A stretch of 64,000 nucleotides of DNA, from the NCBI RefSeq assembly GCF_016862175.1, contig NZ_BOML01000041.1, positions 1-64,000 of the forward strand, read 5' to 3'. Under the pieces are notes generated by a model. That model saw only the letters and a program-made list of their open reading frames with translations. It was not told the origin of the DNA and made no database searches. Positions 32,839-41,101 of the stretch are shown here, piece after piece. The DNA is from Paractinoplanes durhamensis. Lineage in GTDB: Bacteria; Actinomycetota; Actinomycetes; Mycobacteriales; Micromonosporaceae. The position numbers were made by a program, and so were the translations under genes. How positions within the stretch are numbered: the first letter of the stretch is position 1; every line of letters begins with the position of its first letter.

Positions 32839-34241
32839 CGGAGGACCTCCACGTTGCCGGTGTCCATCTGCAGGTCGAGCTTGAGGGTGCCGCCACCGGC
32901 ACCGTCGTTGCCCAGGTCGGTCACCTCGTGGCTGGTGTCGTTGCGGTCCCCGCTGAACTCACGTCCGAAGACCAGCGCTCGTCCGCCGTCGACCTTGACC
33001 GAGGCGGTGGTGTCGACCGCAGCCGGCAGCAGCACTCGCAACTGGCCGACCTTCATCGTGGCGGTGACGCTCTGGGTCTGGCCGTTGAAGTCGACGTCAC
33101 GCAGGTCGAGCGTCGCGTTCCCGGCGGTGAAGTCGTACCGGTCGGCGACCGCGGCGAGGGTCTGCGGGCGGTAGGTGCTGTTGCCGACCTCGCCGCCCCA
33201 GCGCTCGGCGCCGTTGGCGATGCCCAGGCCGATCGAGGTGAGGATCGCCAGCGCGATCAGCCCGCGGGCCCGGCCGAACCATGCGCCGACGATCAGGCCG
33301 AGCGCGATCGTGATCAGGGCGGCCGCGAAGTACGCCGACACCGCGATGCTGGCTCCGGCCATGTCGATCGCGGCCATCGCACCGATCACCACGATCACCG
33401 CGAAGAACGTGAGGCGGCCCAGCTTGGAGCGCTCGCGCGGCGGCTTGGGAGGCTTGGGTGGCCGCATCGGCTGCGGCGGCGGGTAGACGGTGGGTGCCGA
33501 CCCGGCCCACGGGCCGTGCGGTGCGAACGGCGGCCGGTAACCACTGGGCGGCGGCGCGAACGGCGGCCTGGGCGGGAGGTCGGAGTCGGTCACCGGTTCC
33601 GCGGCCGGTGCGGCCGTGGGCGCCGGCGGCGGGAAGCCGGCCGGAGCGTACGCCGCAGCGGGCTGCCCGGTCGTCGCCGTCGCCGCCGCAAAGCCCGGAG
33701 GCGGCGGCGTCGCCGCCGGAAATGCCGCGGGCCGTCCGCTTCCGTTGCTCCGCTTGATCAGGATGACCGCGCCGAGGATGACGGCGGCCGCGAGCAGCCC
33801 GGCCCGCATCCCGTCGTTGACGATGAACGCGAACGAGATCGCCGCCGCCGCGCCGAGCAGGATCACCGACAGCGGGGCCATGCCGGAGCGGCCCTTGCCG
33901 AGCAGCGACTCGATCGGCGACGCGGTGTCGCCCTCGGCCGGGATGATCAGCCAGCCGATCAGGTAGAGCAGGACGCCGACGCCGCTCAGGATGCCGAGCA
34001 CCGCGAGCAGCACCCGCCACAGGACCGGGTCGGTGTTGGTGGCCCGGGCCAGCGCCGCACAGACACCGGCGACGTATCGACCCTGGCGGGGGCGGACCAG
34101 ATGCTCGCGGGCGAAGTAGGGCCCGGTGGGCGGGATCGGCTCGGTCGTCGGCTCCGCCGACGGCGATGCCGAGGCGGAATCAGACGACGAAGGTGGGGTG
34201 GTCGGGTCGTCCGATGGCGGACGGGGAGCTTCGTCGTTCAT
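32835..34241 (-). CDS. PspC-domain membrane protein with LiaF-like C-terminus
   Basis: 468 residues: an acidic Ser/Pro-rich head, then a PspC domain (HLVRPRQGRYVAGVCAALAR, TDPVLWRVLLAVLGILSG), several membrane segments, a Pro/Ala-rich cytoplasmic loop, more membrane segments, and a C-terminal beta-rich domain (DFTAGNATLDLRDVDFNGQT, KVGQLRVLLPAAVDTTASVK) like the LiaF/cell-wall stress domain. Divergent from a PspC histidine kinase and its response regulator; a LiaFSR- or MacRS-like sensing module is the natural reading. It overlaps the next small membrane gene by four bases. Confidence 0.9.
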   Translation of the reverse strand: MNDEAPRPPSDDPTTPPSSSDSASASPSAEPTTEPIPPTGPYFAREHLVRPRQGRYVAGVCAALARATNTDPVLWRVLLAVLGILSGVGVLLYLIGWLIIPAEGDTASPIESLLGKGRSGMAPLSVILLGAAAAISFAFIVNDGMRAGLLAAAVILGAVILIKRSNGSGRPAAFPAATPPPPGFAAATATTGQPAAAYAPAGFPPPAPTAAPAAEPVTDSDLPPRPPFAPPPSGYRPPFAPHGPWAGSAPTVYPPPQPMRPPKPPKPPRERSKLGRLTFFAVIVVIGAMAAIDMAGASIAVSAYFAAALITIALGLIVGAWFGRARGLIALAILTSIGLGIANGAERWGGEVGNSTYRPQTLAAVADRYDFTAGNATLDLRDVDFNGQTQSVTATMKVGQLRVLLPAAVDTTASVKVDGGRALVFGREFSGDRNDTSHEVTDLGNDGAGGGTLKLDLQMDTGNVEVLR

Positions 34242-34384
34242 GCCATCGATCCTGTCGCCGCATCGGCCCTAGTCGCTTCCGGCGCCGACCCTGAGGCCAC
34301 CCTGAGATCCGGGTGGCCCGATACCGGGGGACATTCCCCGTGGCCCGGGGCCGCCGAACGTGTGACGATCGGATGAGCGAACCG

Positions 34385-34397
34385 AGGAGGAACCATC
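34385..34397 (+). promoter_or_regulatory. Strong ribosome-binding site followed by ATC
   Basis: AGGAGG (34385-34390), four bases, then ATC. In the kinase frame there is a TGA at 34374-34376 and no ATG, GTG or TTG until TTG at 34521, which lies inside the PspC domain. ATC is therefore the most likely start codon unless the base is a sequencing error for ATG. Confidence 0.6.
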
Positions 34398-35654
34398 AGC
34401 ACCGCCGTCAACCCACCCACCCGCCGGCTGTACCGGCCACGGGACCACCGGATCATCGCCGGGGTCGCCGCCGGTCTGGCCGAGCATCTGGGTGTCCCGC
34501 TGCTGGCGGTTCGCATCGCGTTGGTCGTCCTCCTCGGCTTCAGCGGGCTGGGCCTGCTGCTCTACGCGGCCTTCTGGGCGGTCCTGCCGCAACAGATTCC
34601 CACCACCGACGCGCCGGCGCGACGCGACCTCGCCATGTTGCTGCCGTTCGCGGCGATCGGCCTCGGCGTGGTGCTGCTCCAGGCGCTGGTCTTCAAGGAC
34701 AGCGTGGCCGGCACGGTGGGCTGGCTGATCGCGGTGGTCGCGGTCGGGGCCGGCATCATCTGGCACCAGTCCGACCCGTCCCGGCGCGGCCAGTGGGCCG
34801 GCAATCAGCCGCAGACGCCCTGGCTGGCCGCCGTGGTGGCGGAGAGCGACCGCCGATTCTTCCTGTTCCGTTTCATCGGCGGCGGCGTGCTGGTGGCCAC
34901 CGGCATCATCGGTGTGGTCGCGGTCTACGCGCCGGCCGGTTCGCTCGCCTCGGTGTTCAACGGCGTGATCTTCGCGCTGGTCGGGCTGCTCGGGGTCGGC
35001 GTGGTCGCCGCGCCGCTGCTCTACCGCATGTTCAACCAGCTGCGCACCGAGCGCGAGGGCCGGATCCGGGAGCAGGAGCGGGCCGAGCTGGCCGCCATGA
35101 TCCACGACCAGGTGCTGCACACGCTCGCCCTGATCCAGCGCAACTCGGCCGACATCAAAGAGGTCCAGCGGCTGGCTCGCGGCCAGGAGCGGTCACTGCG
35201 CAACTGGCTCTACAAACCGACCGCCTCGCCGACCGAGCGCCTGGCCGCGGCCCTGGAGCAGGCGGCCGCCGAGGTCGAGGACACCTACGCGATCAGTGTC
35301 GAGACCGTGGTGGTCGGCGACACCGAGTGCGACGAGCGGGTCGCCGCGCTCGTCGCCGCCGCCCGCGAGGCCCTGGTCAACGCGGCCCGGCACGCCGGGG
35401 TGCAGACAATTTCGCTCTACGCCGAGGTCGAGGCGGATGAATTGAGCGTCTTCGTCCGGGACCGGGGAGCGGGTTTCGACCTCTCCGGCGTGGAGGAGTC
35501 GCGGCACGGCGTCCGAGGGTCGATCATCGGGCGGATGAAACGACACGGCGGGCGCGCCGAGATCCGCAGCACGCCCGGCGAGGGCACCGAGGTCCGCCTC
35601 ATGTTGCCCGTCACCCGAGAGAGCATGACGGCTGGGAAGGAGTCGGCACGATGA
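34395..35654 (+). CDS. PspC-domain sensor histidine kinase (MacS/LiaS-like), apparent ATC start
   Basis: 419 residues read from ATC. A PspC domain (RRLYRPRDHRIIAGVAAGLA, EHLGVPLLAVRIALVVLLG) leads into membrane segments, then a HisKA_3 dimerisation region with the phosphoacceptor His in AAMIHDQVLHTLALIQ. The HATPase_c domain has its N box in EALVNAARHAG, G1 in VRDRGAGFD and a second Gly motif in STPGEGTEVRL. Starting at TTG 34521 would delete half of PspC, so the ATC start is preferred. Overlaps the response regulator gene by four bases (ATGA). Likely senses envelope stress together with the divergent PspC/LiaF-like protein. Confidence 0.88.
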   Translation: MSTAVNPPTRRLYRPRDHRIIAGVAAGLAEHLGVPLLAVRIALVVLLGFSGLGLLLYAAFWAVLPQQIPTTDAPARRDLAMLLPFAAIGLGVVLLQALVFKDSVAGTVGWLIAVVAVGAGIIWHQSDPSRRGQWAGNQPQTPWLAAVVAESDRRFFLFRFIGGGVLVATGIIGVVAVYAPAGSLASVFNGVIFALVGLLGVGVVAAPLLYRMFNQLRTEREGRIREQERAELAAMIHDQVLHTLALIQRNSADIKEVQRLARGQERSLRNWLYKPTASPTERLAAALEQAAAEVEDTYAISVETVVVGDTECDERVAALVAAAREALVNAARHAGVQTISLYAEVEADELSVFVRDRGAGFDLSGVEESRHGVRGSIIGRMKRHGGRAEIRSTPGEGTEVRLMLPVTRESMTAGKESAR

Positions 35655-36310
35655 CCGAGTCAGAGGGCGGCGGCCGTCTCAGGGTTTTCCTGGTCGACGA
35701 CCACGCGATGTTCCGGGCCGGCGTGCGCGCCGAGCTCGGCGTGCACGTGAACGTGGTGGGCGAGGCGAGCACGGTGGCCGAGGCGGTCAGCAAGATCGCC
35801 GCGATCGAACCGGACGTGGTGCTGCTCGACGTGCACATGCCGGACGGCGGTGGCCGCGCCGTCCTGGACGCGATGCGCCGTTCGCACCCGCAGGTCCGGT
35901 TCCTGGCGCTGTCCGTCTCGGACGCCGCCGAGGACGTGATCGGCCTGATCCGGGCGGGCGCCCGGGGCTACGTCACCAAGACCATCTCGCCCGACGAGCT
36001 GGCCGCGGCGATCCGCCGGGTGGCCGACGGGGATGCGGTGTTCAGCCCGCGGCTGGCCGGTTTCGTGCTGGACGCGTTCGCCTCCCGGCCCGACGTGCCG
36101 GTCGCCGACCCCGAGCTGGACCAGCTCACCAACCGCGAGCGCGAGGTGTTGCGGCTGCTCGCAAGGGGTTACGCGTATAAGGAGATCGCGAAGGAGCTGT
36201 TCATCTCGATCAAGACGGTGGAGACCCACGTCTCCAACGTTCTGCGCAAGCTCCAGATGAGCAACCGTTACGAATTGTCACGATGGGCGGCCGACCGGCG
36301 GCTTGTCTGA
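35651..36310 (+). CDS. NarL/LuxR-family response regulator, partner of the PspC kinase
   Basis: 219 residues. The receiver is intact: acidic pair in VFLVDDHAMFR, phosphoacceptor Asp in VVLLDVHMP, and Lys in GYVTKTISPDE. The LuxR helix-turn-helix follows (LTNREREVLRLLARGYAYKE, then SIKTVETHVSNVLRKLQ). The four-base overlap with the kinase gene and intact phosphorylation site make it the cognate partner. Targets are probably membrane or cell-wall proteins, by analogy with MacR and LiaR. Confidence 0.95.
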   Translation: MTESEGGGRLRVFLVDDHAMFRAGVRAELGVHVNVVGEASTVAEAVSKIAAIEPDVVLLDVHMPDGGGRAVLDAMRRSHPQVRFLALSVSDAAEDVIGLIRAGARGYVTKTISPDELAAAIRRVADGDAVFSPRLAGFVLDAFASRPDVPVADPELDQLTNREREVLRLLARGYAYKEIAKELFISIKTVETHVSNVLRKLQMSNRYELSRWAADRRLV

Positions 36311-36480
36311 CTTCTGGCCCCTTCGCCGCTGCGGTGCGTCGTAGATCGCACACCCAGTGGAATACCCGCAGCTCAAGGCGCTGTGGACGGTCTCACGCGA
36401 TAAGCCGTATCCTGGCCGTCGCTAGTATCGGCTTGGTAACGGGACACCGACCTTCGGTATCGCTGTGTCACAGTTGCTCG

Positions 36481-36521
36481 GGCTCACAGACCCCCGTGAG
36501 CCGACGAAGGAGGCATCCTCC
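36481..36521 (+). promoter_or_regulatory. Two leader hairpins, the second covering the ribosome-binding site
   Basis: GGCTCAC pairs with GTGAGCC (36481-36502), and immediately before the start codon GGAGG (36509-36513) can pair with CCTCC (36517-36521) across a 3-base loop. The second stem would hide the Shine-Dalgarno sequence of the peptide-binding lipoprotein gene. Confidence 0.5.
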
Positions 36522-36523
36522 AC

Positions 36524-38158
36524 ATGCGTGGGAATGGCCCATGGAAGATGGCGGCCGGTGCGGCCGCCATCGCCTTGTTGGCGGCCGGCTGCTCCGGCGG
36601 CTCCTCGGACGACGACGAGACCCTGCCGAACGCCATCAGCATCGGCATCGTCGAGCCGGACAGTCTCATCCCGTCGAACACGGTTGAGCAGAACGGTTCG
36701 TCCGTGTTGGCGTCGTTGTTCTATCCGCTCGTCCGTTTCGACGACAACCGCAAGCCGTACACGGTGGCGGCGGAGTCGATCACGCACGACAAGGCCAACA
36801 AGGTCTGGACGATCAAGATCCGGCCCGACTTCACCTTCAGCAACGGTGAACCGGTCACCGCCGACAACTACATCAACGCCTGGAATTACGGTGCCTACGG
36901 GCCGAACGCTCAACTCGCGTCGTATTTCTTCAGCCGGATCGACGGCTACGCGCAGATGCAGTCGGTCGACGCGGACGGCGACGGCCCGCAGAAGGCTCCC
37001 GAGCCGAAGGCGAAGAAGCTGTCCGGCCTCAAGAAGCTCACCAACACGAGCTTCACGGTGACCCTGTCGGCCGGCTTCGCGGGCTGGGAGTCGGTGATCG
37101 GCTACGACGCCTTCTACCCGCTGCCCAAGGCGGCGTTCAAGGCGGACGGCGTGCTGGCCGACACCTATGGCGACGCGCCGATCGGCAACGGCCCGTTCAA
37201 GGTCAAGGGCAAGTGGGAGCACGACTCGAAGATCCAGGTCGAGAAGGTCGCCGACTTCAAGGGAACGGTCCCCAAGGTCGACGGCATCACCTGGAAGATC
37301 TACCAGGACCTGGGTGCGCAATACGCTGATCTGCTCGCCGGAAACCTCGACGTCGAGACGAAGGTCCCGATTGAGAGCCTGGCCTCGGCCTCCGGCGACC
37401 TCGGTGCCCGCCTGCAGAAGAGCCCGAGCTCGGCCTTCGCGTTCGTCGGCTTCCCGATGTACGACCCGCAGTACGCGAACCGGGACGTCCGCCGGGCCAT
37501 CTCGATGGCGATCAACCGCGGTGAGATGACCGACCAGATCTTCCTGGGTTCGGAGACACCGGCCACGTCGTTCGTGTCCCCGGTGGTCTCCGGTTACCGG
37601 CCGAACACGTGTGGTGATAACTGCGAGTACAACCCGACCAAGGCCAAGGCGCTATACGCGGCGGCCAAGGGCCCCACGGACATCAAGGTCTCGTACAACG
37701 CGGACGGCGGGCACAAGGCCTGGGTCGACGCGATGTGCAACCAGATCAAGGCGTCGCTCGGGGTCAACTGCACCGGTTCGCCCGAGGCGAAGCTCTCCGA
37801 CCTGCTGAAGAAGGTGCGCGCGCACAAGTCGGTCGGTCTGATCCGGCTGGCCTGGGCGATGGACTACCCGCTGATGGAGAACTACCTCGGCCCGCTGTAC
37901 ACGACGGACGGCTCGTCGAACTACTACGGCTACACCAACACGGCCTTCGACAGCCTCGTCCGCGAGGGCTCGGAGGCGGCCACCACGGACGCCGCCGAGA
38001 AGAAGTGGCAGCAGGCCGAGGACATCCTTGCCCAGGATATGCCGGTTCTCCCGCTGCGCTTCGGCCAGAACGTGTTCGGCCACTCGGAAAAGGTCACGAA
38101 CGTGAGCATGGACCTCTTCCAGAAGGTGGACATCTACAAGATCGAGATCGCCAGTTAA
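36524..38158 (+). CDS. Peptide ABC transporter substrate-binding lipoprotein (SBP_bac_5)
   Basis: 544 residues: a lipoprotein signal with lipobox LLAAGC, then the family 5 extracellular solute-binding fold. Typical segments are DSLIPSNTVEQNG, SFTVTLSAGFAGWESVIGYD, APIGNGPFKVKGKWEHD and the RDVRRAISMAINRGEM helix. Binds oligopeptides or similar solutes and passes them to the permease encoded next. First gene of a five-gene importer operon; a terminator-like hairpin after it probably keeps the binding protein more abundant than the membrane parts. Confidence 0.95.
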   Translation: MRGNGPWKMAAGAAAIALLAAGCSGGSSDDDETLPNAISIGIVEPDSLIPSNTVEQNGSSVLASLFYPLVRFDDNRKPYTVAAESITHDKANKVWTIKIRPDFTFSNGEPVTADNYINAWNYGAYGPNAQLASYFFSRIDGYAQMQSVDADGDGPQKAPEPKAKKLSGLKKLTNTSFTVTLSAGFAGWESVIGYDAFYPLPKAAFKADGVLADTYGDAPIGNGPFKVKGKWEHDSKIQVEKVADFKGTVPKVDGITWKIYQDLGAQYADLLAGNLDVETKVPIESLASASGDLGARLQKSPSSAFAFVGFPMYDPQYANRDVRRAISMAINRGEMTDQIFLGSETPATSFVSPVVSGYRPNTCGDNCEYNPTKAKALYAAAKGPTDIKVSYNADGGHKAWVDAMCNQIKASLGVNCTGSPEAKLSDLLKKVRAHKSVGLIRLAWAMDYPLMENYLGPLYTTDGSSNYYGYTNTAFDSLVREGSEAATTDAAEKKWQQAEDILAQDMPVLPLRFGQNVFGHSEKVTNVSMDLFQKVDIYKIEIAS

Positions 38159-38178
38159 CCTGGCTGCTCAAGAACGGT

Positions 38179-38221
38179 GGTGGCGTCATGGTCGACATGA
38201 AACCGTGACGCCACCTTTCTT
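38179..38221 (+). terminator. Attenuating terminator inside the peptide importer operon
   Basis: A 10-bp stem (GGTGGCGTCA with TGACGCCACC) followed by TTTCTT, 20 bases after the binding-protein stop and 22 before the permease ATG. Partial read-through would give less transporter than binding protein. Confidence 0.75.
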
Positions 38222-38242
38222 CGCTCAAAAGGCTGCACCGAA

Positions 38243-39169
38243 ATGTTCCGCTACATCGTGCGGCGCCTGCTGCAGATGGTCCTGACCTTCTTCGGGGCCA
38301 CATTCATCGTGTACGCCCTGATGTTCGCCGTCCAGGACGACCCCATCCAGGCCCTCGTCGGCGAACGTCCCATCACCGAGAGCCAGCGGGCCGCGCTGAC
38401 CGAGCGGTACCACCTGGACGACAACTTCTTCGCCCAGTACTGGTATTACATGAAGGGCCTGCTCACCGGGGACTTCGGCACGTCCATGACCAACCGGAAG
38501 GTCAGCAGCATGCTGGCCGACGCCTGGCCGGTCACGATGCGTCTCGCCCTGCTGGCCATCGTCATCGCGGCCACCATCGCGATCCTGGCCGGCGTCGTCT
38601 CCGGCATCCGGCGGGGCAGCATCTTCGACAACGCCACCCTGGTCATCACCCTGATCGTGCTGGCCATGCCGATCGTGGTGCTCGCGCCGCTGGCCCAGCT
38701 GGTGTTCGGCATCAAGCTCGGCTGGTTCCCGGCCACCGCGGGCAAGAACGCGACCCTCTGGCAGTTGCTGTTACCCGCGGGCGTCCTGGCCAGCCTGGTG
38801 GTCGCCACCGAGTTGCGGGTGACCCGAGCGTCGGTGGCGGAGAACCTGCGAGCCGACTACGTGCGTACGGCAAGGGCGAAAGGCCTCACCGGCGCGCGGG
38901 TCATCGGCGTACACGTATTGCGCAATTCGTTGATCCCGGTGATCACCCTGATCGGGGTTGACCTCGGCGCACTGATGTCCGGTGCGATCGTCACCGAGAA
39001 GGTGTTCAACATTCCCGGGGTCGGTTTCAACCTGTTCCGCGGCATCCGCACCGAGGACGGCCCGCTCGTGGTCGGCTTCGTCAGCGTCCTGGTGATCGTC
39101 TTCCTGGTCGTGAACCTGGTCGTCGACCTGCTCTACGCCGCGCTCGACCCGAGGATCCGCTATGAGTGA
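38243..39169 (+). CDS. Peptide ABC transporter permease, DppB-like
   Basis: 308 residues with six membrane segments (first: LLQMVLTFFGATFIVYALMF). The EAA coupling loop is visible in YVRTARAKGLTGARVIGVHV. Ends in LDPRIRYE as is usual for DppB. Eight-base overlap with the second permease gene. Confidence 0.95.
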   Translation: MFRYIVRRLLQMVLTFFGATFIVYALMFAVQDDPIQALVGERPITESQRAALTERYHLDDNFFAQYWYYMKGLLTGDFGTSMTNRKVSSMLADAWPVTMRLALLAIVIAATIAILAGVVSGIRRGSIFDNATLVITLIVLAMPIVVLAPLAQLVFGIKLGWFPATAGKNATLWQLLLPAGVLASLVVATELRVTRASVAENLRADYVRTARAKGLTGARVIGVHVLRNSLIPVITLIGVDLGALMSGAIVTEKVFNIPGVGFNLFRGIRTEDGPLVVGFVSVLVIVFLVVNLVVDLLYAALDPRIRYE

Positions 39170-40064
39170 CACGTCGATCCTCGCGGCCGAGGTACCGGCC
39201 GTCGGCCGGCCCCGCAGCCTGGCCGGCGACGCCTGGCACGACCTGCGCCGCAGCAAGGTCTTCTGGGTCGCGCTGGTGCTGATCGTGGTGATCCTGCTGA
39301 TGGCGGCCTGGCCGTCGCTGTTCACCTCGGCCGACCCGCGCGAGTGTGTGCTCAGCCGCCAGCACAAGCCGGCCGGTGGCAGCGCCATCTTCGGCTACGA
39401 CTTCCAGGGCTGCGACGTCTACGCGAAGACCGTCTACGGCGCTCGCTACTCGATCATCGTGGGCGTCTTCGCCACCCTGATCGCGGGCCTGATCGGCGCC
39501 GCGTTCGGCCTCAGCGCCGGTTTCTTCGGCGGCTGGATCGACGCGGTCCTGTCCCGCTTCGTCGACGTCATGCTCGGCATCCCGCTGCTGCTCGGCGCGA
39601 TCGTGCTGGCCAAGCGGCTGTCATCCGACCCGGCCAGCAACGGTGTCTTCGCGGTGACCGTCACGCTCGGCCTGCTCGGCTGGACGACCGCCGCCCGGGT
39701 CATGCGCTCGTCGGTGATCGCGGCCAAGAACCAGGACTACGTCGCGGCCGCCCGGATGCTCGGCGCCGGCAACAGCCGTTTGCTGTTCCGGCACATCCTG
39801 CCGAACTCGATGGCGTCCTTCATCGTGGTGCTGACCATCCTGCTCGGCATCAACATCGCCAGCGAGGCCACCCTGTCGTTCCTCGGCATCGGGCTCAAGG
39901 GCGACGCGATCAGCTGGGGCATCGCGATCTCCGAGGCCACCGGTTACGTCCGGGTCGCGGCCGGCCCGCTGATCTGGCCGTCGCTGTTCCTGGCCGCCAC
40001 GGTGCTGGCCTTCATCATGCTCGGCGACGCGGTCCGCGACGCCTTCGATCCGAAGTTGCGGTGA
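39162..40064 (+). CDS. Peptide ABC transporter permease, DppC-like
   Basis: 300 residues with a cytoplasmic N-terminus (LAGDAWHDLRRSKVFW) and about six membrane segments. The EAA loop reads YVAARMLGAGNSRLLFRHIL and the C-terminus FIMLGDAVRDAFDPKLR is classic DppC/OppC. Forms a heterodimer with the upstream permease. Its stop overlaps the GTG of the first ATPase gene. Confidence 0.95.
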   Translation: MSDTSILAAEVPAVGRPRSLAGDAWHDLRRSKVFWVALVLIVVILLMAAWPSLFTSADPRECVLSRQHKPAGGSAIFGYDFQGCDVYAKTVYGARYSIIVGVFATLIAGLIGAAFGLSAGFFGGWIDAVLSRFVDVMLGIPLLLGAIVLAKRLSSDPASNGVFAVTVTLGLLGWTTAARVMRSSVIAAKNQDYVAAARMLGAGNSRLLFRHILPNSMASFIVVLTILLGINIASEATLSFLGIGLKGDAISWGIAISEATGYVRVAAGPLIWPSLFLAATVLAFIMLGDAVRDAFDPKLR

Positions 40065-41101
40065 CACCGGTGACCGACATCAAGGCCCAGATGGACGTGC
40101 TGCCCGGCCTCGACCCGCGCGCACCGCTGCTGCACGTCGACGACCTGCGCGTCGAGTTCCGCACCCGGGACGGCGTGGCCAAGGCGGTGAACGGCGCCAC
40201 CTTCTACCTGAACGCGGGGGAGACCCTCGCGATCCTCGGCGAGTCCGGCTGCGGCAAGTCGGTCACCGCCCAGGCGGTGATGGGCATCCTCGACTCGCCG
40301 CCCGGGCACGTGACCGGCGGCCGGGTCCTCTACCGCGGCGTCGACCTGCTGAAACTCGGCGAGAAGGACCGCCGCAAGGTGCGCGCCAACCGGATCGCGA
40401 TGATCTTCCAGGACGCGCTGTCCGCGCTGAACCCGGTCTACACGGTCGGCTTCCAGCTGGCCGAGTTGTTCCGCAAGCATCGCGGCATGTCCCGAGCTTC
40501 CTCGAAACTAAGAAGCATCGAGCTGCTCGACCAGGTGCGGATTCCGGCCGCCAAGGACCGGATCAACGACTATCCGCACCAGTTCTCCGGCGGCATGCGC
40601 CAGCGGGTCATGATCGCGATGGCGCTCGCCCTCGACCCCGAGGTGCTGATCGCCGACGAGCCGACCACCGCACTCGACGTCACCGTCCAGGCCCAGATCA
40701 TGGGTCTGCTCGCGGAGCTGCAGCACCAGCGCAACATGGGCCTGATCCTGATCACCCACGACATGGGGGTGGTCGCGGACGTCGCCGATCGGATCTCGGT
40801 CATGTACGCCGGCAAGATCGTGGAAGAGGCGCCGGTCTACGACATCTACGCGCGCCCGGCCCATCCGTACACCAAAGCGCTCCTCGAATCGATCCCGCGC
40901 CTGGACCACAAGGGCCGCCAGCTCAACGTGATCCGCGGGCTGCCGCCGTCGCTGACCGACATCCCGAGCGGCTGCTCGTTCCACCCCCGCTGCGGTTACG
41001 CCCGCGAGATCTGCCGCGGCGACCAGCCGCCGCCGTCCTACCAGATCGCCCCGCACCGCATCGCGAGCTGCCACTTCATCCGGGAGGTCCTCGGTGTCTG
41101 A
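40061..41101 (+). CDS. Peptide ABC transporter ATP-binding protein, DppD-like
   Basis: 346 residues. Walker A GESGCGKS, signature FSGGMRQR, Walker B VLIADEPTTALD and H-loop ITHDMGV. The C-terminal oligopeptide-transporter domain has the Cys-rich segment CSFHPRCGYAREIC, which in DppD-type ATPases binds an iron-sulfur cluster. GTG at 40061 gives a GTGA overlap with the permease stop; a second GTG 9 bases later is possible. Confidence 0.94.
   Translation: MTPVTDIKAQMDVLPGLDPRAPLLHVDDLRVEFRTRDGVAKAVNGATFYLNAGETLAILGESGCGKSVTAQAVMGILDSPPGHVTGGRVLYRGVDLLKLGEKDRRKVRANRIAMIFQDALSALNPVYTVGFQLAELFRKHRGMSRASSKLRSIELLDQVRIPAAKDRINDYPHQFSGGMRQRVMIAMALALDPEVLIADEPTTALDVTVQAQIMGLLAELQHQRNMGLILITHDMGVVADVADRISVMYAGKIVEEAPVYDIYARPAHPYTKALLESIPRLDHKGRQLNVIRGLPPSLTDIPSGCSFHPRCGYAREICRGDQPPPSYQIAPHRIASCHFIREVLGV

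Noticed and set aside
34313..35440. Alternative open frame over the PspC kinase, starting at or before ATG 34373
   Set aside because: Arg/Gly-rich without domains; the kinase domains are all in the ATC-started frame, so a frameshift is not needed to explain them.
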